Source of the DNA: Streptomyces flaveolus
GTDB taxonomy: Bacteria > Actinomycetota > Actinomycetes > Streptomycetales > Streptomycetaceae
Reading direction: 5' to 3'
DNA length: 42,873 nt
Assembly: GCF_000716535.1 (NCBI RefSeq)
Contig: NZ_JNWV01000054.1
Span: 1-42,873, forward strand
Position numbers and translations under genes: made by a program. Shown here piece after piece: positions 9,303-18,510 of this stretch. The notes beneath the pieces are model-generated. The model saw only the letters and a program-made list of their open reading frames with translations. It ran no database searches and was not told the DNA's origin. Within the stretch, counting starts at the first letter, position 1. Every line of letters begins with the position of its first letter.

Positions 9303-11711
9303 CTACCGGGCGGCCGAGCCCGTTGCGGCCGCAGGACCGGCGCCTGAGAAGTCCAGACTCCAACGCTGAAGATGACCCGGGTCCAGGTTGTAGAAGCCCG
9401 GGGTGCCGTCGGTCACGCGCAGCTTCCAGGTGCCGACCGTGGTGACCGCCGAGGCGTCGACCGTGTAGGTCTCGTGCAGCTCGGGCGTGACCACCCACGG
9501 ACCCCAGGACTTGACGTGGATGACGGTGCCGTCGGGGGCGATCAGGTCGATCACCATGGCGTTGCTGAACCCATGGTCGAGATCGACCGTGACCTTGAGG
9601 TCACTCGGTGCGCTGCCCGGCTTCCCCCGCACGACCAGCGGGGACTCGACGGTGCCCCACTTGGGGATCACGTAAGTGGTGGGATTGACGAAGAAGTGTC
9701 CGCCGGACTCCACAGCGGTCCAGGTGAACGAGAGAGTCCGGCTGTCCCCGGCCGCGTCCGTGATGACGATGGCCGAGCTGTAATCGCCGGCCTTGTCCGG
9801 CGTACCAGTGATGAGACCGGTGGCCTGGTCGATCGACAACCCCCGGGGCAGCGACTTGGCGGAGTAGGTCAGCGCACCCGGACGGCTGCTCGATGCTGTG
9901 ATCTGGCGGCTGACGGGCTGACCGACCGCCACCGGCTCGGTCGGCGGCCGCTCGACGGCGATGTGATGCACGAAGCCCGTCCCCACATTGACAGCCGCCC
10001 AGGCGTTGGCGACGGCCTCGTAGGCGTCGCTGCCTGAACCGTAGAGGTCGGCGGCGGCCCGGAGCGTCGCGGCACGAGCACCGGCGTAGTCGGTGGTGCT
10101 GGTCATGTAGACGGTGAGCGCGCGATACACCACATCGGCGGCATCAGCCAGCCCGATGCCCGCCACCGGCAACCCGTCATAGGTGGGGCTGTCATAGGCC
10201 ACGCCGTTGATGTTCTTCTTCCCACTGCCCTCGGCCAACAGATAGAAGAAGTGGTCCCCCACCCCGGCCGCCATATGCGCCTCGTCCGACTTCGCCTGAG
10301 GCGTCCAGTAGTCCAAGGGCGCGTAGCCCACGCTACTGATACCGGCCTTGGAGGGAAGATCCATGTACCGGATGGGCTTGCCATCCCCGTGCAGATCGTC
10401 CAGCTCGGCCATCGTGTAGTCGGGCACGTCGTTCGGGTTGTCGGCGTAGAACTCCACCGCGGCGGCCATCATGTCGCTGATCGCCTCGTTCAGCGCCGGT
10501 GATTCACCGTAGTCACCCAGTCCGGCCGTGGAGGAGGTGACCCCGTGCGTCATCTCGTGTGCGGCTATGTCCAGCGACGTCACCGGGTGCTGCCCGTCCG
10601 CGCCATCGCCGTAGCTCATGCAGAAGCAGCCGTCCTGCCAGTTGGCGTTGGCGAGGGGAACCCCTGGCTGCTGTTCGTAGTGGACTCGGGAGGTGCTGCC
10701 GCGACCATCGTCGGCTATGCCATGACGGCCGAAGCGGTCAAGGTAGAAATCCCACGTCGTCCGTGCGCCGTACGCGGCGTCCACCGCCGCGGTCTGAGGG
10801 TTCGCCGCCGTTCCGTCACCCCACACATCGACATCACTGGTGAACAGGACACCGCTGGAAGTGACACTCGAATCAAGCGTCCGGTGGCCACCGCGCTGGG
10901 GGTCGATCAGGGCGTACGTGCCGTCATCCTGGCGAGTGGAGCCGATCGTGACCTGCCCGCTGTACAGGCTGTTGCCCTGGGCGGACTCCACATGTTCAGC
11001 GTTCCCCAGGGTGTCCTCGCTCACCGCGTCCGTCACGACATGGCGTTCGCTGGGGGAACCATCCTGCTGCACACCGGTGACGACCGTCTCCCAAGCCAGT
11101 CTCGGCTGATCACCCATCATCCAGACGACCTTGCGGGGGGCCGTGCGAGCGGCCGCCTTACGGGTGCCCTTCGCCACAGCCTTGCTCAGGGCCGCCTTCT
11201 TCGCCGTGGCGGCCGGGACCTTGGCCGTGGTCGTCGGCAGGGCCAGCTTCATCTCGGAGGCGTAGGTGACAGTGCGGGTCCCTTCCCCCTGATGGACAAC
11301 CAGGTCACCACCGATCACGGGCAGCCCGGCATACATGCGCTCGTAGCGGGTGTGAACCGTGCCGTCGGCGTCCTGAATCACGTCCTTCGGAATCAGTTCC
11401 TCCTGAGGGCCAAGCCCCAGTGAACGGGCAGTGCCCGGCGCCGCCTTGGCCGCCTGGTCGATAAGCCGCCGACGCTGCCCGGGCGACAGGTGGACGGTCC
11501 CGGACCCCGGCCTGGCCGCCACCTTGACCTGCCCGAGCGCCCCCGATGCACGGGCGCCTCCGGAGGCGTGCGACATGGAGACGGCGCCGGCCGAGCCAGG
11601 CAGCGCAGAGAAGGCAAGTGCCGCCGCCGTGATCACCACGGTCGCGGCCAGGCGCCGCCGGGACCCGCGCGCACCCTGCGAAGACGCAGCCCTGTTACGG
11701 GAGTGAATCAA
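9303..11711 (-). CDS. secreted M4 (thermolysin-like) zinc metallopeptidase with P domain
   Basis: An 802-aa extracellular neutral protease. TTG at 11711 is chosen: GGAAGGAC lies about 8 nt upstream, and the product starts with an Arg-rich signal peptide with cleavage after about residue 43. Residues 75-160 resemble the FTP propeptide (YERMYAGLPVIGGDLVVHQ). The M4 domain carries the zinc motif HEMTH (His385, catalytic Glu386, His389) and the third ligand Glu409 in ALNEAISD. The M4 C-terminal helical domain follows (AHMAAGVGDHFFYLL, AAADLYGSGSDAYEAVANAW). After it come a He_PIG-like Ig domain (about 605-690) and a proprotein-convertase P domain (about 710-795, LDHGFSNAMVIDLIAPDGT, TWKLRVTDG). 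All zinc and catalytic residues are present. The divergent TrmB/LuxR-like gene 680 bp away is a candidate regulator. Confidence 0.93.
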   Translation of the reverse strand: MIHSRNRAASSQGARGSRRRLAATVVITAAALAFSALPGSAGAVSMSHASGGARASGALGQVKVAARPGSGTVHLSPGQRRRLIDQAAKAAPGTARSLGLGPQEELIPKDVIQDADGTVHTRYERMYAGLPVIGGDLVVHQGEGTRTVTYASEMKLALPTTTAKVPAATAKKAALSKAVAKGTRKAAARTAPRKVVWMMGDQPRLAWETVVTGVQQDGSPSERHVVTDAVSEDTLGNAEHVESAQGNSLYSGQVTIGSTRQDDGTYALIDPQRGGHRTLDSSVTSSGVLFTSDVDVWGDGTAANPQTAAVDAAYGARTTWDFYLDRFGRHGIADDGRGSTSRVHYEQQPGVPLANANWQDGCFCMSYGDGADGQHPVTSLDIAAHEMTHGVTSSTAGLGDYGESPALNEAISDMMAAAVEFYADNPNDVPDYTMAELDDLHGDGKPIRYMDLPSKAGISSVGYAPLDYWTPQAKSDEAHMAAGVGDHFFYLLAEGSGKKNINGVAYDSPTYDGLPVAGIGLADAADVVYRALTVYMTSTTDYAGARAATLRAAADLYGSGSDAYEAVANAWAAVNVGTGFVHHIAVERPPTEPVAVGQPVSRQITASSSRPGALTYSAKSLPRGLSIDQATGLITGTPDKAGDYSSAIVITDAAGDSRTLSFTWTAVESGGHFFVNPTTYVIPKWGTVESPLVVRGKPGSAPSDLKVTVDLDHGFSNAMVIDLIAPDGTVIHVKSWGPWVVTPELHETYTVDASAVTTVGTWKLRVTDGTPGFYNLDPGHLQRWSLDFSGAGPAAATGSAAR

Positions 11712-12388
11712 CCCAAAAGTCCTTCCGTTCGGCCGCCTGCCGATGCGGACGGCCGCTGTTACCAAGAGGCCGAGGCCACAGCCTCCGTAGCGGGACGTCA
11801 GACATGTGACACACCAGCGGGCCACATTCACAACCGCACATCCCAGTGGACGTGCACCCAACGCCATCTCACCGCCAACGCCGCCCCACCGAAGCGAAGA
11901 TGCCAATGCATGCGGAAGCGGCGCTAGGGTGTCGAGGTGGCTGATTAGCGCCAGGTGGCACCAACCAGCCAGCAACCGGCCCAGCCGAAACAAAAAATGA
12001 CGACGTCGGAAACCGAAAGCATGTACACGGCTGCGGCGCCGAAATCACGGCAGCCCTCCTCCCGCTCTTGTCGGCGGACAGAAAACAGCGCAGCGTACGG
12101 GCCGAACCCTCGGCAGCGCGAGCGTGGCACACACGCGCCGGCACGCCAGAAACTCCAAACGTCCCCAGAGCGGCCTGCCAGTCCACAGCCCCATTCCCCT
12201 AAGCCGAGGCCCGTGGCACCCCCCGACCACCAGCCACGGCCGGCAGGGAGGCATCAGCGGCGAGAACGGAACAAGACAGCGCCAGTCTCCGTTCAGAACG
12301 GCGGCTGGGCCATGGAACTGGCGCCCATGCGCACACACGCGACTAGGACGGCGACCCCACGGTCGACGACCGGACTACCGGAGAGCAA
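11712..12388. other. divergent intergenic region, M4 protease / regulator
   Basis: 677 bp between the divergent M4 and regulator start codons. I see no gene with a ribosome binding site, and no palindrome strong enough to call an operator. It should hold the promoters of both genes. Confidence 0.5.
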
Positions 12389-13417
12389 ATGGAACTTGAC
12401 GTCGTCGGACTCGACGATGAAGCACAGCGCGTCTATACGGCACTGATCGGCCTGCCCCACAGCACCGCCTCCGAGCTGGCAAGCGCATGCGGAACAAGTA
12501 CAAGCGCAATGGGACGGCTGCTGTCCATCCTGGTGAAAGCGGGTCTCGCGACCAGATCGGCCGGCCGCCCTCCACACTTCACCGCCACCGCCCCCGACGT
12601 CGCCGTCACCGAACTGATCAAAGAACGCGAACGGCAGCTCGACACGGCACGCGCATTGGTACGCCAACTAGCCGACAGACACCGCGAGGCGCAGCGCATC
12701 GCCGACCCGGACGTCGCGGTAGAAGTGCTCCGCGGCCGTGACGACATCAGCGCCGCCGTCCGCAGACTCACCGCCACCGCCCGCCATCAGATCCGCGCCT
12801 TCGACCGGCCGCCCTACGTGGACCGCCCCGGCAGCAATCTGGACGACCAGCGCCGAAGACAGCGCTCAGGCATCACCCACCGCGTACTCTACGACCGGAG
12901 CGCGGTCGCCTGGCCGGGCCGCCTCCGGGACGACATCCTGCCGAGCATACGCACCGGCGAACGGGCCCGCGTGCGACCGCAATTGCCGATCAAACTAATG
13001 ATCGCCGACGACGCGCAGGCGGTCATCCCCTTCAGCCTCGCCCCAGGCGGCCACCTCGCCGCATACCTGATCAACCGCTCACCGATGCTGACCGCATTGG
13101 AAGCACTCTTCGAAACGGAGTGGGACCGCGGATCGCCCCTCCAGGCCCCCGCCCCACCCACCGTCCCACCCACCACCTCTGGCCATCCCGATCACCTCGC
13201 CCTCGTCAAGCTGCTCGCCACAGGCTGCTCGGACGCGGCGATCGCCCGCGCCCAGGGCTGGAGCCAGCGCACCACCCAGCGCCGCATCCGCCATCTGATG
13301 ACCGAACTGGGCGCCAGCACCCGCTTCCAGGCCGCGGTCCAGGCCGCTCGCCGGGGATGGCTGCAAGAGCCTTCGACATTCCCCCAGCCCACCAAAGCGG
13401 GCGAGGAAGAAGGATGA
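12389..13417 (+). CDS. TrmB/LuxR-type helix-turn-helix transcriptional regulator
   Basis: A 342-aa predicted DNA-binding protein. Residues 5-70 form a TrmB-like winged helix (AQRVYTALIGLPHSTASELA, then MGRLLSILVKAGLATRS). A helical linker follows (KERERQLDTARALVRQLADR). The middle resembles the phospholipase D-like sensor part often found in such regulators (AFDRPPYVDRPG, HRVLYDRSAV, IADDAQAVIPF). The C-terminus is a LuxR-like HTH (LATGCSDAAIARAQGWSQRT, RRIRHLMTELGASTRFQAAV). ATG at 12389 has GGAGAG 5 nt upstream. It is divergent from the M4 protease gene and overlaps the next gene by ATGA, so it probably acts on one or both. The ligand is unknown. Confidence 0.8.
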   Translation: MELDVVGLDDEAQRVYTALIGLPHSTASELASACGTSTSAMGRLLSILVKAGLATRSAGRPPHFTATAPDVAVTELIKERERQLDTARALVRQLADRHREAQRIADPDVAVEVLRGRDDISAAVRRLTATARHQIRAFDRPPYVDRPGSNLDDQRRRQRSGITHRVLYDRSAVAWPGRLRDDILPSIRTGERARVRPQLPIKLMIADDAQAVIPFSLAPGGHLAAYLINRSPMLTALEALFETEWDRGSPLQAPAPPTVPPTTSGHPDHLALVKLLATGCSDAAIARAQGWSQRTTQRRIRHLMTELGASTRFQAAVQAARRGWLQEPSTFPQPTKAGEEEG

Positions 13418-13923
13418 AACGCCGAAGGCCGAACGCTGATCGTGAGCAACAAGTCAACGACGAGCAGCTCGTCCCAACGTCCCGTAAGAAGTGCGTCCAG
13501 GGCGTCCAAACAGACCCGGCAGAACTGCGCGAAGAGTCGGCACTCAAACGGCGCCAGACTCAGCGGTCGTCATGCGCGCTCCGGCCGTCCTTTCGTCAAC
13601 ACGGTGTCCTTCGGCGTGTATGCGGCAGCGACGGCCAGAGGATCTACGCGCTGGCACTGATGCAGGGCGACTCGGCGTTGGTGACGTGGGATTGTGTGCT
13701 GGAGGCCATTGAGAACTCCCGGTCGGCGTTCGAGCAGTACCAGGCCCTGGTGGTGGCCGAGTCGGCGATGTCCCACCTCGGTGCTCAGGACGTTCCCCGG
13801 TTGCTGCGAGCGCTCCACACGCAGATGAACGGCGGCTGGGTCAACCGGTCCATCGAACGTCGGAAGTTGGCCCAACGCATCCTCGTCGCGCTCGGACACG
13901 ACAGTGGGCGGCTTCCCTCCTGA
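13414..13923 (+). CDS. hypothetical protein, translationally coupled to the regulator
   Basis: A 169-aa protein starting at the ATGA overlap with the regulator, behind a GAAGAAGG ribosome binding site inside the upstream gene. The first about 60 residues are charged and low-quality. From about residue 72 it looks like a folded helical domain (QRIYALALMQGDSALVTWDC, EAIENSRSAFEQYQALVVAE, VPRLLRALHTQM). I do not recognise a named family. The contrast between the two halves suggests the C-terminal domain of a larger protein placed behind an unrelated start. Confidence 0.5.
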   Translation: MKRRRPNADREQQVNDEQLVPTSRKKCVQGVQTDPAELREESALKRRQTQRSSCALRPSFRQHGVLRRVCGSDGQRIYALALMQGDSALVTWDCVLEAIENSRSAFEQYQALVVAESAMSHLGAQDVPRLLRALHTQMNGGWVNRSIERRKLAQRILVALGHDSGRLPS

Positions 13924-14402
13924 AGCGTGAGCAGGCCGGCGACCCGCTGCGCCCCCGCGCGCGCTGGCACAGTGGTGGCGGGCGCCGTCGACAGCAGGCA
14001 TCTCTCTGCGGCCGATGGTTCGACGAACCACGCGCGACCGCGTAGCGGCCCATCCACAGGGACCGACGATTACTCCTCGGATACGACGCCATTTGCGGGC
14101 CCCGACCGGATGGTGTGCACCAGGGGCACCTTCTGCGGAGGTCAACCGCGACCGGCCCAGTCCAGGACGGTCTCGGCGAACTCATGCGACACCTCGCCGG
14201 TGCCGTGACGTGCCCCTCGGACAGCACTCTGGCCGGGCAGTCGAGCGCTGCCGCCCCCGGACGCGGAGACGGCAGCTCGCGGGGAGCACTGCTCGTGCCG
14301 GCCATCGGTGATGAGCCACCTGGTGTCCGGCTGCCAGTCGCGCCGTTACCGACGGCGCCGTGCCGCGCGGCCCGCCGAGGCGGCGGCCACCAGAAGCCCT
14401 GC
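13924..14402. other. about 480-bp stretch with no supported gene
   Basis: Frames in this stretch are Arg/Pro/Ser-rich. On the minus strand near 14150-14215 a short run ending SHEFAETVLDWAGRG and a stop resembles an alpha/beta-hydrolase C-terminus, but it is too short to call. Confidence 0.4.
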
Positions 14403-14416
14403 CTAGTAGTGCTTCG

Positions 14417-15549
14417 TTAGGTTGTGGGTCTGGTTCTGCTGGTGGTGAGGGGTCGGCCGCAGGTGGTGCAGGTGCCGGTCCAGCACCTCAGCAGGTCCTG
14501 GAGGGCGTCCAGGACCTGGTAGAGGGTCAGGCCGGCGTCTGGGCTTTTGGGTCGAGCCGTCGCAGGGTGAGGAAGGCCTGGGCGGCGGTGACGAGGGTGA
14601 CGTGGTGGTGCCAGCCGCGCCAGGTGCGGCCTTCGAAGTGGTCCAGGCCCAGGCCGTGTTTGAGCTCGCGGTAGTCGTGCTCGATCCGCCAGCGCATCTT
14701 CGCCCACCGCACCAGGTCGGCGACCGGGGTGGTCGCGGGCAGGTTGCTCATCCAGTAGCCGGTCGGCCCGTCGGCTTCTTCGGGCTGTTCGACCAGCAGC
14801 GTCCTCACGGGCAGCACACCGTCCCAGCGGCTGCGTCCACCGGCCTGTTCCTGGGCGGTGCGGCAGGCTTCCTTCCCCGAGGGCCGTACCTGGATCGCGG
14901 CGAAGTGCGAGGTCATCGTGCCTTTGCTGCCCTGCCGCCAGGTGACCTGCTCGAACACAGCCCCCTCCAGGAGGCCCGGCAGCGAGCGGGGCGCCTCGCG
15001 GTATCGGGCCAGGGTCGGCGGCCCCAGGCCGCCGTAGGCCGGCTGATACGGCTTGGCGCCGGCAGGCCGTGCGACCTCCTTCGGGTCGACGGCCATGACA
15101 TAGGACCAGCCGCGCTCTTCCAGCGCGAGCCGGAAGGAGACGCTGCGTCCGTAGCCGGCATCGGCCACGATCACCGGCACCTTCAGGCCCTGCGCGGCAA
15201 GACGGTCCAGCAGCCCCAGAGCCAGGCGGGTCTTGGACACATGCCCGACCTCTTCGGGTATCCCGGCCCGCTGCCGCCGCCGGTCGTCGTGCACCCATTC
15301 CTCGGGCAGGAACAGCTCCCACTCCAACGGGCACGACGCCGTGTCGGTGGCGGCGTGCACACTGACCGCGACCTGGCAGTTCGCCCGCTTTCCCAACGCT
15401 CCGCAGTACTGCCGGGCCACCCCGACCGAGGCGGTGCCGCATTTGGGAAACGACACATCATCGACGACCCACACCTCGGGGCCGACCGCCTCGCACAACC
15501 GCGCGGCGATCCGCCGCCGCACCGGCAGCGGATCCCACGGCGACTGGTT
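14417..15549 (-). pseudogene. IS701-family transposase, truncated and frameshifted
   Basis: A DDE transposase lacking its N-terminus. Homology begins at NQSPWDPLPVRRRIAARL next to the junction at 15549/15550. Catalytic-region motifs are kept: VVDDVSFPKCGTASVGVARQ (first Asp), VPVIVADAGYGRSVSFRL (second Asp) and MRWRIEHDYRELKHGLGLDH (Glu). The frame ends prematurely near 14527. The usual tail (AGLTLYQVLDALQDLLRCW, CTTCGRPL) follows in another frame to 14417, so a single indel near 14540 is also present. The sequence TAGTAGTGCTTCGTTAGG at about 14404-14421 is probably the element's terminus. Confidence 0.8.
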
Positions 15550-15938
15550 TACTGCAACGGTGCTTGCTGTGACTGATGGCCAGCTCAGGGGCTGTGTCCG
15601 CGCCGCTTGTAGTGGCTGATGCGAGCTTGGTGTTGTCGTCGTCTGCGCCAGGTCGACCAGTGCAGGATGTGCTCGGCGGGTGCAGGTCGGCGGTCGGTGA
15701 GGCGGGTGATCAGCCGTCGTATCTCGGCGAGGCTGAGGTGGGTGAGCTGGGAGGATCCGTTTCTGCTTTCCCGGCATCCAGCTCGAGGGCTCGTAGGACG
15801 GTCAGGCAGGCGTGGGCAGCCATCGCGAGGGTCATGTGGCGGTGCCATCCGGGATAGCGGCGGACCTGGTAGTCATCCAGGCCGCATTCCTGTTTCGCGC
15901 TCTGGAAGCATTCCTCGATGGCCCATCGGCTGCCCGCG
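15550..15938 (-). pseudogene. second IS701/IS4-like transposase, C-terminal fragment
   Basis: One frame gives [40 protein letters not shown] and [13 protein letters not shown] second frame, after an indel near 15760, gives [19 protein letters not shown] and ILHWSTWRRRRQHQARISHY, with a stop at 15585. These match the C-terminal end of the IS701-like group whose Glu motif is W(A)IEECFQ. The 5' part is removed at about 15938, where IS630 sequence begins. The outer end is at 15550. Confidence 0.75.
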
Positions 15939-16402
15939 CGTCGATGGCCGGAGCCCTGGGCTACCACTCCACCGATCCCGATCGCGGGGCCCGCCTGTGC
16001 TTCCACCTCAAGCCCGGCAGCTACGACACCGCCGGCCTCATCGAGGTCCTGGAGCAGGTGAAGATGTTCTACCGCGGCGAGCGGGTGGTCATGGTCTGGG
16101 ACGGCCTGTCCGCCCACTGGAGCCGGGCGATGCGGGCCTGGGTAGCCGAACAAGAGTGGCTCACCCTGGAACGATTACCCGCCTACGCTCCCGAGCTGAA
16201 CCCGGTGGAACTGCTGTGGTCCTCGCTCAAGAAGCGTGAACTCGCCAACCTCGCCGGCGACCACCTCGCCGATGTCGCCGACGCCACTGAGCAAGGCATC
16301 CACCGCATCAACGCCAACCCCCGACTGCCATGGTCATTCCTCGCCCATACCGGCCTGACCATCCGCCCACCACACCCGCCGAACTTACGAAAAGATCAGT
16401 AG
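15939..16402 (+). pseudogene. IS630-family transposase, C-terminal fragment
   Basis: The frame carries the DDE_3 domain end: [20 protein letters not shown], then [16 protein letters not shown] (second Asp) and LPAYAPELNPVELLWSSLKK (final Glu), and stops at 16402. The N-terminal HTH and first Asp are missing. Codons before about 15939 in this frame are antisense to the neighbouring IS and not part of the protein. The final bases of the element overlap the stop codon of the convergent membrane-protein gene. Confidence 0.8.
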
Positions 16403-17178
16403 TGCTGAGGTTCGTCCGGACCGCGCGGGTTGGTGGTCCCGCTCCCGGCCGCCTCCGGGTCTTCTTGCTCGCCCTCGAAGAGCTGCTCACGCCTGGCTTG
16501 CCCCCAGGTCACATACTGATACCACATAAGTGCCACCAGGGCGGCGACGCCTACCACCACGCCCGTGGCGAACCCGGCGACCGCCGAGTGACCAGCGACG
16601 ATGGTGCCCAGCAGGCCAGCCGCAGAACCGGTCAGGACCGCAGTGACCACGCCGATCATTCCGGCGACCGTCCGGAAGACCTGGGTGTATCCGCCATGCA
16701 AGCCGTGCATGGCCAGCCGCCGCGAGGGCCGGACGCTGGCCAGGTAACGGGTCAACTCGGGCGCGAAATCGAAATAGTAAGCACGGAGCCGCGCGATCCG
16801 TTGCGCGTACTGGAGATCTTCGATCCCAGATTGGAGAACCCGGTCGAAGGTGACGAAGCCGACAAAGGCAAGCGTCGAGAGCAAGATCAGGCCGAAGGCG
16901 TAGAACGCGGTGCTGATTTTGGTCGCTGAGACGACCAACCCGAGGGCGACCATTCCGGCCGACACCGCACCGATGAAGATCGTTGCCCGGCCGGTTGATT
17001 CGGAGACTGCCTCGGCCCTTGCTCCCTGGAGGGTGAAATGCTCGGTGGTCACGAACGAGACGGCGGCCGACCGCGGATCCGTGTCGCGTGCCTCCGCTCC
17101 CGCGTCCTCGTCGCTGCTCGTAGTCCCACCAGCTTCCGTATAAGGGTCAGGATGTGACTTTACGACAGGAGCAACCAC
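16396..17178 (-). CDS. putative four-helix membrane protein, C-terminus set by an IS end
   Basis: About 260 aa with a GTG at 17178; the start is uncertain because no clear ribosome binding site is seen and the frame is open further upstream. Hydrophobic segments occur as two pairs: TIFIGAVSAGMVALGLVVSA with FYAFGLILLSTLAFVGFVTF, and VAGMIGVVTAVLTGSAAGLL with AVAGFATGVVVGVAALVALM. Between the pairs lies a basic cytosolic segment (QRIARLRAYYFDFAPELTRY, RRLAMHGLHGG). The tail is acidic. I know no function; similar proteins of this layout occur in actinobacteria. The TGA at 16398-16396 overlaps the terminal bases of the IS630 fragment, so the original C-terminus may have been replaced. Confidence 0.6.
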   Translation of the reverse strand: MVAPVVKSHPDPYTEAGGTTSSDEDAGAEARDTDPRSAAVSFVTTEHFTLQGARAEAVSESTGRATIFIGAVSAGMVALGLVVSATKISTAFYAFGLILLSTLAFVGFVTFDRVLQSGIEDLQYAQRIARLRAYYFDFAPELTRYLASVRPSRRLAMHGLHGGYTQVFRTVAGMIGVVTAVLTGSAAGLLGTIVAGHSAVAGFATGVVVGVAALVALMWYQYVTWGQARREQLFEGEQEDPEAAGSGTTNPRGPDEPQHY

Positions 17179-18002
17179 AGGGTTGATGTAGACACTCCGT
17201 ACACGGCCCACCCTGCCGGAGGATGAGACCGGGCACGTCCCCCACCGCGCAGGTGCCGAGCGTCTCACCCAGGGCGTTCTTCTCCGCCTCAATGGTGCTG
17301 AGTCCGGAGATGTACTTGATGTCGCTCGAGACGCCGGAGCAGGTGCACCAATAGGCGGCCGATGGCGTGTGACGAGGTGCCGTAGTTGGCATCGGCGCAC
17401 GTCGCTGACCAGGTCCGAATGCCATCTGGCCTGCGTCGTTCGGCTGCCGAATTACTGGGGATTGTTGGCACCGTCGTACAGGTCGATGCCCCGCCGGTGC
17501 GTGGCCCGGCCGCTCTACCTGCGTGAGCCGAGACACGATAGTTGGAAACCGCACCGCCCGGTGACCTGGCAGTTCTGACCCAGTGGGACACTGTTGTTGG
17601 AACCATCTGGTCACGCTTCTTGCAATCTGTGCTGGATTGCCATTCATGTTGCAGCCAGTTCCAAACTTCCCTGGGTGGCGGCGTCCACCGCCGCTCTCCG
17701 GGAAGACGTCAAACTGAGCGAGCGCCGGATGATTGGCAAGACTCAGGGAGTCACCTGCGGGCTGGTCGCCAGCATGTGGCTCCCTGGCCCATTCCTCGAT
17801 AGCTGCGGGTCTTTGCCGTCAACGAAGCCGCAGGTTGTTTTCGGCAGGAACGGAGGCCACTCCGCCAACGGCAACGAGAGCCACGATTGAGTGGACCAGT
17901 GGATTGGCGGCGCTTGGCTGCCCGCTGTGCCGGCGGGCCGCGCCCGGCGGGCTCTGCCGGATTGGGAATGCCGGGCGGGGGCTCCCGCCCTACGCTGGCC
18001 AT
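17179..18002. other. about 820-bp stretch with no supported gene
   Basis: Lower GC than the neighbours. Several short open frames occur on both strands, with Cys-containing stretches on the minus strand at 17200-17450, but no ribosome binding sites or recognisable motifs. It may hold decayed genes. Confidence 0.4.
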
Positions 18003-18476
18003 ATGTCCGATTTCATCGCCGCCGGCGCCTCAGCCGACGACCTTCCCGCACCGGCCGAGGGTCTGCTGGTGACGCACTTTCTCACGGTCGGCGACATCCC
18101 TCGCTCGCGGGCGTTCTATGCCGATGTGCTGGGCGGGCAGGTGGTGCTGGAGGAGAACCCCTGCATCATCAAGGTCGCCAACAGCTGGATCATCATGAAC
18201 CCCGGCGGCGGGCCCACGGATGACAAACCCGACGTCATACTGCGCCCACCGGAGGACCGCCACATCGCCTCCAGCTTCCTGAACGTACGGGTGGCGGACA
18301 TCCACGGCTTCTACGCGGCAGCCCGCGCCAAGGGAGCCGAGTTCCTCACCCCGCCCATCGACCGGCGCGCCGAGCTGCGCTGCTACATGCGCGACCCGGA
18401 TGGCTACCTCATCGAGGTCGGCCAGTCCACGGGCCTGCTCAAGGGCATCCTGGCGCGCACCGATACCGAAGCCTGA
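18003..18476 (+). CDS. VOC family protein (glyoxalase/bleomycin-resistance/dioxygenase fold)
   Basis: A 157-aa protein of the vicinal oxygen chelate superfamily. The N-terminal beta-alpha unit reads LLVTHFLTVGDIPRSRAFYA, then DVLGGQVVLEENPCIIKVAN. The C-terminal unit reads SFLNVRVADIHGFYAAARAK and ends with the family's DPDGYLIEVGQ. A metal-ligand pattern (His25 near the start, Glu of YLIEV at the end) is present, so an enzyme is possible, but reaction and substrate cannot be told. ATG at 18003 follows an unremarkable leader. It is convergent with the DUF5996 gene, 34 bp apart. Confidence 0.85.
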   Translation: MSDFIAAGASADDLPAPAEGLLVTHFLTVGDIPRSRAFYADVLGGQVVLEENPCIIKVANSWIIMNPGGGPTDDKPDVILRPPEDRHIASSFLNVRVADIHGFYAAARAKGAEFLTPPIDRRAELRCYMRDPDGYLIEVGQSTGLLKGILARTDTEA

Positions 18477-18510
18477 CCACTGCACCGCGCTGCACTGCTG
18501 ACCGAATTCG

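Larger units (their letters stand above)
14403..16402. mobile_element. nested cluster of three decayed insertion sequences
   Basis: Three IS remnants abut: an IS701-like element (14403-15549), a second IS701/IS4-related element whose outer end TACTGCAACGGTGCTTGC starts at 15550, and an IS630 fragment (about 15939-16402). The 15550 junction falls inside the first transposase gene and removes its N-terminal about 90 codons, so the second element landed in the first. The IS630 fragment in turn cuts the second transposase. None has an intact transposase. Confidence 0.75.

Noticed and set aside
14150..14215. Minus-strand SHEFAETVLDWAGRG followed by a stop, resembling an alpha/beta-hydrolase end
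   Set aside because: Only about 20 residues, with no upstream protein-like frame.
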